64,000 nucleotides of DNA. It comes from Tetrahymena thermophila SB210 (taxonomy: Eukaryota > Ciliophora > Oligohymenophorea > Hymenostomatida > Tetrahymenidae). The translations under genes were made by a program, and so were the position numbers. Within the stretch, counting starts at the first letter, position 1. Each line of letters opens with the position of its first letter. The DNA lies in the NCBI RefSeq assembly GCF_000189635.1, contig NW_002476348.1, positions 248,001-312,000 on the forward strand, read 5' to 3'. Positions 1 to 13,285 of this stretch are shown piece after piece. The notes below the pieces were generated by a model. It saw only the letters and a program-made list of their open reading frames with translations, ran no database searches and had not been told where the DNA came from.

Positions 1-3000
1 AAGATTAATTAATAATAAAAACTAAAGTTGAAAATAAAATGGTGAGTTAAATTAACAAAGAAAGAACAAAAAAAAAGCAAGCACAATAAAAAGAAAAAGT
101 AAAAAGAGCTTTATTGTTTTAAATTAGTTTTTATAATTAAAAATATCACATTCCAAATCAAATAAATTGTTTTTACCGAAGGTTAAGTGTCAAATTTGAG
201 AGATTAATGCACTTTGTTAAAACAAAACCTAAGCCTGATACACCTTTGTTACCAATTTAATTGAAACTTATTAAATATAGAAGTAAAAATATATCATAAA
301 ATAGTTAATTAGAAGGAAAAAATGAAGAAAAAATATGAAATAATAAGATTAATTAATAATAAAAGCAAAATTTGATAATTAAATGATGATTTAAATTAGC
401 AAAGAAAGAATAAAAAAAGCAAGCACAATAAAAAGAAAAGGAAATAAGAGCTTTATTGTTTTAAATTAGTTTTTATAATTTAAAATATCACAATCCAAAA
501 GAAATAAACTATTTTTACCGAAGTTTAACTGTCAAATATGAGAGATTAATGCAATTTGCTAAACCAGAGCCTAAGTCTGATGCTCCAATTGCATCAATTT
601 TATTGCCACTTTTTAAATATTGATGAAAAAAAAATATCATTAAATATTATTAGAAGGAATAAAAGAAGAAAAAATATCAAATAATAAGATTAATTAATAA
701 TAAAAGCAAAAGTTAAAAATAAAATAATGAGTTAAAAAAACAAAGAAAAAACAAAAAAAACAAGCATAATAAAAAGAAAAAGAAAAAAGAGCTTTATTCT
801 TTTAAATTAGTTTTTATAATTAAATATTTCACAATCCAAATCAAAAAAACTGTTTTTACCGAAGATTAAGTGCCAAATTTGAGAGATTAATGCAATTTGC
901 TAAAGCATAACCTAAGCCTGATGCACCTTTGTCACCAATTTAATTGCCACTTTTTAAATATTAAAAAAAATATATATCATTAAATAGTTAATTGAATGTA
1001 AAAATGAAGAAAAAATATGAAATCATAAGATTAATTAATAATAAAAGTAAAAGTTGAAAATAAAATGATGAGTTAAATTAACAAAGAAAGCACAATAAAA
1101 AGAAAAAGAAAAAAGAGCTTTAAATTAAAAATATCTAAATCCAAATCAAATAAGCTATTGTTACTTAAGGTTAAGTGTCAAATTTGAGAGATTAATGCAA
1201 TTTACTAAGGCAAAACCTAAGCCTGATGCACCTTTGTCACTAATTAAATTGCAACTTTTTAAATATTGAAGAAAAAATATATCATTAAATTGTTAATTAG
1301 AAGGAAGAAATGAAGAAAAAATAAGAAATAATAAGATTAATTAATAATAAAAGAAAAAGTTGAAAATAAAATGATGAGTTAAATTAGCAAAGAAAGAACA
1401 AAAAAAAGCAAGCACAATTAAAAGAAAAAGAAAAAAGAGCTTTATTGTTTTAAATTAGTTATTGTAATTAAAAATATCACAATCCAAAGCAAACAAACCA
1501 TTTATGCCTAAGTTCAAGTGTCAAATTTAAGAGATTAATGCACTTTGCTAAACCAGAACCTAACCCTAATGCGCCTTCGTCACAAATTTTATTGTAACTT
1601 TTTAAATATTCAAGAAAAAATATATCAGTAAATAGTTAATTAGAAGGAAAAATGAAGAAAAAATATGAAAAGAACAAAAAACAAGCAAGCACAATAAAAA
1701 GAAAAAGAGCTTTATTGTTTTAAATTAGTTTTTATAATTAAAAATATCAATATCCAAAACAAATAAACAGTTTTTACCTAAGGTTAAGTGTCAAATTTGA
1801 GAGATTAATGCACTTTGCTAAACCAGAACCTAACCCTGATGCGCCTTCGTCACCAATTTAATTGTAACTTTTTAAATATTGAAGAAAAAATATATCATTA
1901 AATAGTTAATTAGAAGGAAAAATGAAGAAAAAAAAAAACAAAAAACAAGCAAGCACAATAAAAAGAAAAAAGAGATTTATTGTTTTAAATTAGTTTTTAT
2001 AATTAAAAATATCACTATCCAAAATAAATAAACAGTTTTTACCTAAGGTTAAGTGTCAAATTTGAGAGATTAATGTAATTTGCTAAGGCAAAACCTAAGC
2101 CTGATGCACCTTTGTCACCAATTTAATTGTATCTTTTTAAATATTGAAGAAAAAATATATCATTAAATAGTTAATTGAAGGAAAAAATGAAGAAAAAATA
2201 TGAAATAATAAGATTAATTAATAATAAAAGCAAAAATTGAAAATAAAATGATGAGTTAAATTAACAAAAAAAGAAGGGAAAAAAAAGTAAGCATAATAAA
2301 AAGAAAACGAAAAAAGAGCTTTATTGTTTTAAATTAGTTTTTATAATTAAAAATATCACAATCTAAATCAAATAGACTATTTTTACCTTAGATCAAGTGT
2401 CAAATTTGAGAGATTAATGCTTACTAAAGCATAACCTAAGCCTAATGCACCTTCGTCACCAATTTAATTGAAACTTTTTAAATATTGAAGAAAAATAATA
2501 TCATTAAATAGTTAATTAAAAGGAAAAAATGATGAAAAAATATGAAATAATAAGATAAATTAATAATAAAAGCAAAAGTTTAAAATTAAATGACGAGTTA
2601 AATTAGTAAAGAAAGAACAAAAAAAAAGCAAGCGCAATAAAAAGAAAAAGAAAAAAGAGCTTTATTGTTTTAAATTAGTTTTTATAATTAAAAATATCAC
2701 AATCCAAAACAAATAAACTGTTTTTTACCAAAGGTTAAGTGTCAAATTTGAGAGATTAATGCAATTTGCTAAAGCACAACCTAAGCCTGATACATCTTGG
2801 TCACAAATTTGATTGCCACTTTTTAAATATTGAAGAAAAAATATAACATTAAATAGTTAATTGAAGGAAAAAATTAAAGAAAAAAATATCAAATAATAAA
2901 AAATGAATAATAAATAATTAAAAATAGAATTGAAAATTAAGTTAAAATAGCTAAAAATTTTTAATAAAAATCAATGAATAATGATGATAATTTCTTTAAC

Positions 3001-3234
3001 AAAAATTATTTATTTAAATAAAATGAAAGTTAAATATATAAAAATATTAATATTAATAAAAAAAATATATATAAATAAATTATACTTGAAATCAATATGG
3101 AGAATCTAGTGAGATAAAAGTGAAGAGCTTAAAAACTTTTTTTATTAATTTATATAAATTTAAAGGATATTAATAAAAATATTAATAATTACTTCTTATA
3201 ATCCGTTGTAATGTTTAATCTATTATATTATCAT
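1..3234 (-). CDS. LRR (RNI-like) protein, one LRR per exon, 5' part; runs off the left edge
   Basis: Read on the minus strand with TAA/TAG as Gln. The first exon (3234-3086, ATG at 3234-3232) gives MIIQQIKHYN... and ends two bases into a codon. It is followed by nine LRR exons: 2818-2729, 2473-2387, 2132-2043, 1867-1778, 1597-1508, 1254-1165, 949-860, 608-519 and 266-177. All are 90 nt (30 residues) except 2473-2387 (87 nt). A typical repeat reads GNQIGDKGASGLGYALAN then CINLSNLTLNLR, the ribonuclease-inhibitor-like LRR pattern known from large ciliate families. Donors are G/GTAAAAA-like and acceptors AAAAAG/T. Introns are 174-268 nt and are themselves repeated. No stop is seen, so the gene continues leftwards. 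Such LRRs usually bind proteins; no specific partner can be inferred. A paralogue lies at 59286-62980. Confidence 0.82.
100..2900 (-). repeat. Tandem exon+intron units of about 340 bp (nine copies)
   Basis: Exon right boundaries lie at 177, 519, 860, 1165, 1508, 1778, 2043, 2387 and 2729, giving periods of 342, 341, 305, 343, 270, 265, 344 and 342 bp. The similarity covers the intron as well as the coding part: the blocks AAGATTAATTAATAATAAAA and AGAGCTTTATTGTTTTAAAT recur in nearly every unit. The two short units near 1600-2000 lack part of the intron. This looks like recent unequal exchange inside one gene. Confidence 0.85.
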
Positions 3235-5276
3235 TTATTTTTTTTTCAAAAATATTGAATAGCAATTTATGAAATTTAATTAATTATAAATGGATAAATA
3301 GAGCAAATAAAATATAATAATTAATTATTAAATATTAATTTATACATTTGGTTTTATGAAGAGATATCACATAAAAATTAATTTAACATTCATTACTTAA
3401 TCTTAATATTTGTATTTAAAACGTATACTTAAAAATATAGTTGGAATTAAATATGACCAGTTAGTCATATTTGAAAAAATTCTTATAATTAATTAATGTT
3501 ATTATATTATTAAAAATAATTTATTAAAATTTTTAATAAGAAAAAATAAATTTTAATTATCCACAATTTTTAATCTAACACTATACATTTTTTACTTTAT
3601 TTCTCTTCTTTCAATTATTCAAATTCTAAATTTTCTAATCTAAAATTAGATTTATAACCCTTTTTATAATAAACATATTTAGTTTCATTATCTGTGAAAT
3701 TATTTAAAAGTAAATAACTAATTCTAAAATATTTCTTAGAATTTTTCTAATCATCCAATAAAATTCGTTTTTTAATTATTCACTAATCTTATAAAATTTA
3801 TATACAAACAAAATATTGATAGTAAAATATTGCGAATGATAAAAATTTTTGTTTCAATATTTCTAATTTTCCCATAGCTGAAATTTCGAATTTTGTGTTT
3901 TCTAAATTACAAAATTTCTTATTCTACAGATAAAATAACATAGAAATTTAGTTTATTTTTAAAGTTCTTTAAAGGATATAATAAAAAATGGTTAATTAAT
4001 AAAATTGAAAATATTTATTTCAAAACCTCTAAAATTAATTAAAGAGGAGGAGATTAAGTATAAAAAAAATTACTAGAAGTAAAATATTTATATATTTGAG
4101 CAAATAATCAAATGATCCTTTATAAACTGTAATCAGATACTAAGTGAAACATCTAAAATATTTGTGTAATTTTTCAGTAAATCAAAATAACATTCGCTAT
4201 GTTATTTAAATAAAATATAAAATATTTTATAATTTTTCTACTTGTTTTCAAATTGTATTAATTGTACTTTTTATTTGTATGGCTTATAAAGAAATATAGC
4301 ATTTATAAAAAATGTTTACAATTAGATAATGTAAAGGATATATTTTTTAAATTTATTATCAAAAATAGTTAGAAGATGACCAATTTTCAATTAAACGAAA
4401 TTAATTTTTTAAATTCTATTTAGTTGAATTTCAGCAATTTTTTTACTCAAAAATTAATCTATATTTTTTAAATTACTAGAAATTAAATTTTGATTTTTGT
4501 AGTTAGTGGTTAAATTTTATCATTAATATGAAACAATTTAATTGCATATTTATTTATCTATAATTTATTTCATTTCATTTTGAGATTTATATTGGAATAC
4601 TTTAAAATATTGTAAGCTTTTGCTACTTTCAAAGTATTTATGATAAATGAATCATTTATTGTTATTACTAAAAGCAGCGCGCTTTAGTTATAAATGAAAT
4701 AGATTCCATTATTTTAGGTGAAAAGTGATTAATAAGATATCACTAGAGTAATCAATCTATTCCAAAAATAGATTGTTATAAAAATACAAAAATTATAAAA
4801 TTACATTTAAAAATAATGATTTAGTGAGTGATGTTTCTTTTCATCTAAATTTCATAATAGCCATAACTTTAAATACTTATATTGTAATATTTTCACCACA
4901 GTCATAAAAAAATATGGTTATTTTAACTGTAATTAAATTCAAAAAAATTTAATTATTGAGGTTTAATTTAGCTACGTTCATAAATGAATAGCCAAACAGT
5001 TAAATTTTATAGATTAGACAGATTAATTAATACTAAAATTTGAAGGCCTAGTTTTTTATTTTTAGATTAATTAATTTTTGAAATTCAATTTTTTATTGGT
5101 TGAGTAATTAAAAAATAGAAAATCAAAAAGTCAAATTGTAAATTTATTCAAGTAAGTATCTTTCTTTATGTTAATTAGCCTGAATTCTCTTTAAATTACC
5201 AGTTTTCTTTCATGAAAATAATAAATAATAAATAATTATCTAAAAAAACATAAAAAAATATTATAAGTACTAAAAA
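3235..5276. other. Divergent intergenic region: LRR-gene promoter side and protease-1 upstream block
   Basis: No open coding pattern under code 6. The left part lies upstream of the minus-strand LRR gene. From about 3880 the sequence matches 14170-15611 (upstream of protease 3). From about 4100 it matches the 5' flanks of all intact proteases, so it is the duplicated promoter/leader block. A 20-bp element GGTGAAAAGTGATTAATAAG lies at 4717-4736, 541 bases before the start codon. Confidence 0.6.
4717..4736 (+). promoter_or_regulatory. Conserved upstream element of the protease genes (copy 1)
   Basis: GGTGAAAAGTGATTAATAAG recurs at 8639, 15041, 17638 (one change), 20284 (one change), 22620 and 28204 (two changes), always about 430-600 bp before the protease coding region and preceded by AAATGAAATAGATT. 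It is better preserved than its surroundings. It may mark a promoter or transcript start, but recent duplication alone could explain the conservation. Confidence 0.35.
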
Positions 5277-6281
<1,005 letters not shown>

Positions 6282-9180
6282 TTAAATTAAAATTTACATT
6301 AAATATTTGAATTATATTAAACATAAACTAAAGTCAAGTGTTTAAATGCTTTATGTCATTTAAAGTATTCTTAAAATTTTTTAATTAGCGAATAAAAAAT
6401 ATTATTAAATTCTTTTTTAAGATATGATAGTGTTAATTACTTTTGGTATTTTTTAAATAAAAAATGGCTTATTAAAATTTTAAATGTTTTATAAAACTTT
6501 TACTTCCATTAAGTTAAATAGTTAAAAAATATAAAATATAAAAAATCCCTGTATTTTTGGTTGTAGGGTAGTTGTTATCCAAAAAAATAAAAAATTTAAA
6601 TTAATTAAAAATCAAAATAAAAACAAAAGGCTTGGGTTAATTCATTTGAAACATATGCATTTACTATTTTTTACCTCTTAAAAATATATATTGATATTAA
6701 AAAACAAAAAATACAAAGCAATTTATTAGAAAAATCTACTTATATAATTTCTTAAAAATCTTTAGATAATATAATTCTAATTTTAAATAATTTTATAATC
6801 TTTATCTTAAAAAAGTTGAATTGAAACACAAATTAAGTGAGTTTTCTTGATGAAATTTTATCTGTATTTTCATAACAATCTATCTTTATAATAATGAAAT
6901 TTATTAAGAAGGCTTTTTATCTCATTTAAAATTTATTAGTCATATTAATAACCATTTTAACTAAAAATAGTATTTTTTTGAGAATATTATTAAATAAAAT
7001 ATTTATTTTTTTTAAGATAAATAATTTTAATTTATAAAAAGAACTGAACAAATAATAGTTAAATGATTGTCCATAAAAATATTTTTTTATCTAACCAGTA
7101 TTAAGTTTTATTTATGCACATTTTATAAAGAAGAATGGCCCCCTTTTATTTGTGCAATTAGACACACTAATATATTTATTTAGACAGTAAATAAGAATTA
7201 AATGAATTATCTAAGTAAAAATATTTAGTAATTACCTTGAATTAATAAAAATAAAATTAATTAATAGTTCAAGATTTGATATACTGACATAAAAAATATG
7301 AAATAAAAGCATGGTAATTTTAATCATGTAATATTAGATAAACAATGTCCATTTATGTTTAAATTTAATAGCATAATATAAATAGTTAATATTTGCTCTA
7401 TGGTATTATATGATTAAAATATTTTTTGTATGAAATAAATGGAAAAGACTCCCTCTCCTCACCTATTACTTTTTTATTTAATATCTTTGTTAAAGTTAAA
7501 AAATATAACATCAATCCATGATTTAAATTAGTCTTTTTCTTTATTTTATTTAAATAATTTGCAAAGTAACTACTCCTTAAATACAAAAATAGCTACAAAA
7601 AATGATTTTATTTTTGAAGAAACAGTTAAAACAAATAATTTATAAAAAACTAATAAAATTTTAAAATTATTTTAAGTATTAATATATATGTATTTAGCAA
7701 TACAAGTTTTAGATTTTTTGATCCCAGTAAATAAAGTCAGAAAATAAAATTTAAATTAAAAAAAAATAAAAAAATTATATTCCATTTTTTAAAATATTAT
7801 TACAAATAGATTATATAGCCCTTCCTGGTTTTGAAATTCCGCTGATAATTTCATTTTTGTTGTAAATTATTAAAATTTAATTAAAGTATTCTAATTGAAA
7901 AATTGAAACAAACAAAAAGAATGTTTAAATTCACATTTAATTCTAATATATATGAACTGTAAACATTCTATTTTAGCTTAAATTGTTTTCGAAAATCTTT
8001 AAAAAAAATTTTTTTAAAAAGAGCATTTTTATAAATTATAATCAGATACCAAGTGTAATATATAAAATATTTGTGTTATATTAAGTAAATTAAATAACCT
8101 TCACTATATTCTTTAATTAAACATAAAATATTATATTTTTTTCACTTATTTCATTAAAATATATTAACTGAACTATTTCTTTAAATAAGATTCTATTTGA
8201 AATTAAAAAAAATGTATGTAATTAGATAAGATAAAAGATATGGTTTTAAAATTTATCATCTAAAATAGATTTAAAATGACCAATTTTTATTTGGAGAAAG
8301 TCATAATATAAAATTCTATTTAATTGAATAAGTTAATTAAATTAAAATCACGATTAAGTAATGTTTTTACTCATAAATTAATCTATATTTTTTTAAACTT
8401 GAAATTAAATTTTTATTTTTGTAGTCAAAGGTTAAATTTTTCTCCAGAATATGAAACAATCAATTCTAATTTCTTATGTATTTCATTTTATTTTAAGATT
8501 TATATCTGAATACTTAAAAATATTTTAAGTTTTTACTACTTTTTACTTTCGTAGTACTATGATATTCTAGCTATTTATTTTATTATTAAAAGGAGCACAT
8601 CTTATTTATAAATGAAATAGATTTTTACCATTATTTTAGGTGAAAAGTGATTAATAAGTAACATCACAAAAAAATTTGATATAAACCACAAATACATTTT
8701 TTTAAAATTCAAAGATCATAAAAATACATTTAAATCTAATGTTTTAGTGATTCTTTTCATCTAATTTTCATAATAACCATCACTTTAAATAAATATTTTC
8801 ACAAAAATCATAAAAAATACAATTATTTTTAAAATAATTAAATTCAAAAAATTTTAATCATTGAGTTTTAATTTAGCTACATTCATAAGTAAATTGCCAT
8901 AAAGTTAAGTTTAAAAGATTAGACTGATTAATTAATACTAAAACTTGAAAGTCTATTTTTTTATTTTTTAGATCAACTAATTTTTGAAATTGAATTTTTT
9001 AATGGTTTGATAATTAAAAAATAGAATTTCAAAAAGTTAAATTTGTAAATTCATTAAATAAGTTACTTTCTGTATGTTAATTAGCCTGGCTTCTCTTTAA
9101 ATTACCGGTTTTCTTTCATGAAAATATAAATAATAAATAAACTAATAAAAAATACATAAATAATATTATAAAAGTAAAAG
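6282..9180. other. Intergenic region between proteases 1 and 2
   Basis: No coding exon recognised. About 7100-7740 is homologous to 21250-21960 and 26850-27540 (shared block containing CCACTTTTATTTGTGCAATT-like sequence), so it is the duplicated 3' flank. From about 8020 to 9180 it is the duplicated 5' flank, with the GGTGAAAAGTG element at 8639-8658 and a leader ending in AAAAGATG. Small ORFs here have no codon-usage support. Confidence 0.55.
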
Positions 9181-10194
<1,014 letters not shown>

Positions 10195-10908
10195 TTATAC
10201 AAAAATTTACATTAGATATTTGAATTATTTTAAAATAAACTAAAGTCAAGTATTATAAGCTATATTTCATTTATAAGTAAAATATTATTAAAATTATAAA
10301 GTATAAATAATTTTGAGCTTTATCAAGGTATTTTAGTGTTAATTACTATTGGTATTTTATGGCTTTTTAAAATTTTAAAAGTTAACTTTTATTTTTAAAT
10401 ATATTTATTAAAATTTAAAGAAAGCATTTTCAAAAATAATATTTATTAGGTATTCGTAATTGGAAATATTATTTTACTATTCTAAATATTTAATAATTGA
10501 TTTTGATTAATAATCATATTAATTTTAAATCAATTAACATACATTCAATTATTATTAAAATTTTTTAATTATATTTTTCAAAAAATATTTTGCTACAGAA
10601 ATTTCTTTAAATTTTGAAAATAATATTTATTATTTTACTAAATAAATATTTATTTCCTACTACATAAATAATAATTAGAGAATAGCAATTTGTAAAAATA
10701 TTTATTGTTTTTTCAAATTTATACTTTATATATAATGACATTTATTTTATACCAATAAAATAATTAATATTATTATTACTTTATGTCAATTAATATATAG
10801 GTTTATTTCATAATATCATTAAATTTCTGTTTTATTTATTTCTTTACTTTAAATTAATTTTGCTAGCTAATTAATTAGGCTTATTTTTAAGGAAATTAAA
10901 CTAAATTT
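10195..10908. other. Convergent 3' flank between protease 2 and the minus-strand LRR gene
   Basis: About 700 bp of very A+T-rich DNA with no coding signal. It presumably holds the 3' untranslated regions of two convergent genes. No stem-loop terminator is expected or seen. Confidence 0.5.
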
Positions 10909-13285
10909 TCAATAATCTGAAAATTTAACAGCATATAAGTATTTCCTTATTATGTAATAATAGATTTTTGATTCTCTAAAATGTTATTCCTCCTCATCTG
11001 TTCCTTAAAAAATATTAACATAGCTGAGCTGTATAAAATAAATTTTTCTAATTTTCTGATTAATACTTGACATCATTTTGATCAATTATTATTTTTCAAA
11101 TGTTCCCTCATAACTAAATTCATTAAAATTAATTTTATATTAGTAAAAAGTTAAATTTTACATTCTAAGTGAAGCTAACCTAAAATTATTTTCACTAAAC
11201 TAGATTTCTTTTTCTAGTAGTTATTATCTTTTTATATTTTCCTAAATTACATGTTTAGGATTTGATACATAAGGCCCATAGTTTCTCCAATACTAAAAAT
11301 TTAAAAGCATCTTTTAAATAACTCCAAACTTATCATATTCAAATAGAAAATAGGTAGTTTCATCATCAAAAAATCCTGCAGTAGTTAATACTTCTAAGCT
11401 TTTAAATTTTTTTGCTTCATCTTTAATAATTTACAATTATTAATCAAATTCAGAATACCTAAAAATATAATTCATTAATTAAATTTCATTATTAATTCAT
11501 AAATAAAAAGTAAAGTGGATAAATAAATAGAAATATAAGTACTTGAATGTAAAATCTAATTTTCTGAGCTTTTAAAGTTTCTGTTAAGAATTTTTAATTA
11601 TTTTCTTCAAATAATTTTCATCAAGTTTAACATGACTAAATAAAATAAATAATTTCTTACTATCAATTAAAATTTTTTATTTTAATTTAATATAATTTTA
11701 CTAACTAGAAATTTCTAGCTCTTCCAAGTTAGGAGCGTTTGATATGATCTCAAGATCATAATTAAAAGTTTCTAATCCCTACTTTTTCGCACTAAAAAAG
11801 TACATAATTATAATGAATATAATAAATTAGTTTTTGAAATCATATTTATTTACTATTATCCAAGTTTAAGCTATTTTAGCTAGTTATTTTGCGTGTCTTA
11901 TTTTATGATAGAAACAAGTCGGTCTCCTTATTACATTTTATTAAGAGGCATTTTTATAGATATTTTTGATAAATTTGGCAAGTTTTATATTGATTTTGAA
12001 ATTAAGTAAGCTTTCTAAACTTAAATGTTTGTTTCACTATTAAATTAAAATTTCAATGAAAAATTTAAAATGATGAAATAAAAGAAACATAACTTAGAAC
12101 TAAAAATTTAACAAAATGAAAAATTCTATTATAAATATATAGCCCTAGAAAGTTATCTTTAAAAATAATTTATTGAAAAGATAAAGAGCTACATATAATT
12201 ATTAAGAAAAATAAAATTTAAAGATTTTACCAAAATTCAATTTCAATAGACTTTAACTATTAACATTTTTATAGTTCTTCACAGAATTTAGTATCTATGA
12301 TATTCTCAGTGAATCCACTAAAATTTAACAATTAAAAGAAATAAATTTTCAGTAGTTTGTTTGAATAAATAATTTACCTGAATATTAGTTAAAGCTATTC
12401 TAAATTTGGCTTTTAGGAAGAAAGATATTATAGCATATTCAATGGATAACTTAAGCATTTTATATTACTTGATCTTTGTTTATATTGAAATTAATCAATT
12501 ATCAAAAAAAAAAATATTTTATATGTATTAAAAAAATTTTACTTAAAAAGTATTACAGTTAGAGCTTTTAACAGCAAAAAGTTATCAAGATCGATTAATA
12601 AATCGCTCAATTTGAAATATTGTATATTAACTAAAGAGGGGCAATTTCCATTATTTTAATTTACTTCTGCTCTATAACTTTATATCAAAATTTTATTTAT
12701 TTATCTTATTGAGTTGAAATAATATTTTTGATTATATCCTAAGTAAACTAAGTCTTTTAATTCCATTTAGTCTTTCAAAACATAATTCGATGCGAAATTT
12801 TTAAAATCATTATAAAATGCTTCTAAAACTTCAAATTTAATTTATTTCTTTTTAGTAGTATAAATTTGAATTTATTTTTTGTTTTTTATCAATTATTATG
12901 GTAAATCAGGTAATGATTTCATATACTCTGCTTCTATATTTTCAAACTGATCTGATTCATTAAACACACAGTTAAATTGTTAGTTTGTAATTTTATTTTT
13001 GTTAATAGTAAATTTATATTATCCTTCAAATTTTGGTATTAATTAAATAATTTTAAATAAATTTCCAATTTCTACTCTATATGTTAAAATATTTAACAAA
13101 AAATCTTAACTCAAGAATTTGATTTTTTATCTTTCAATTTTATATAAATTTGATATGGATTAAATTATTTCTTAATTAATAAAAGCTATTTCAAGTGGTT
13201 TAGTTTTAAATTTGATTTCGATAGGTGTCAAATTATATGGTCCTTCTTGTTTAGAATTATTAGTAAGTTTATTTTTTGATAGCAT
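10909..13285 (-). CDS. Seven-exon LRR-type protein (613 residues)
   Basis: Exons on the minus strand: 13285-12543, 12473-12378, 12317-12231, 12036-11854, 11791-11702, 11635-11543 and 11458-10909 (TGA at 10911-10909). Every intron is GT-AG and interrupts a codon after its second base, and the summed length is 1842 nt, in frame. Exon 1 (247 residues, starting MLSKNKLTNN) has no recognised domain. Exons 2-6 encode degenerate LRRs such as LNMLQYLSSQKPNLEQLQLI, LQKCQQLKSIEIEF and NAPNLEELEIS; several are 87-96 nt, about one repeat each. The last exon is a 183-residue tail. Repeat pattern and intron phase match the LRR array genes at both ends of the window, so it is probably a distant relative. 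Function unknown; likely a protein-interaction scaffold. It is the only non-protease gene inside the protease cluster. Confidence 0.75.

Noticed and set aside
1-2900. Non-coding satellite or small-RNA gene array
   Set aside because: The conserved part of each unit translates on the minus strand to a standard LRR with consistent splice sites and phase.
12120-12188. Candidate extra exon (LSFQQIIFKDN...) in the minus-strand LRR gene
   Set aside because: No donor in the required phase; joining 12231 directly to 12036 keeps frame and the LRR pattern, so this is treated as intron.
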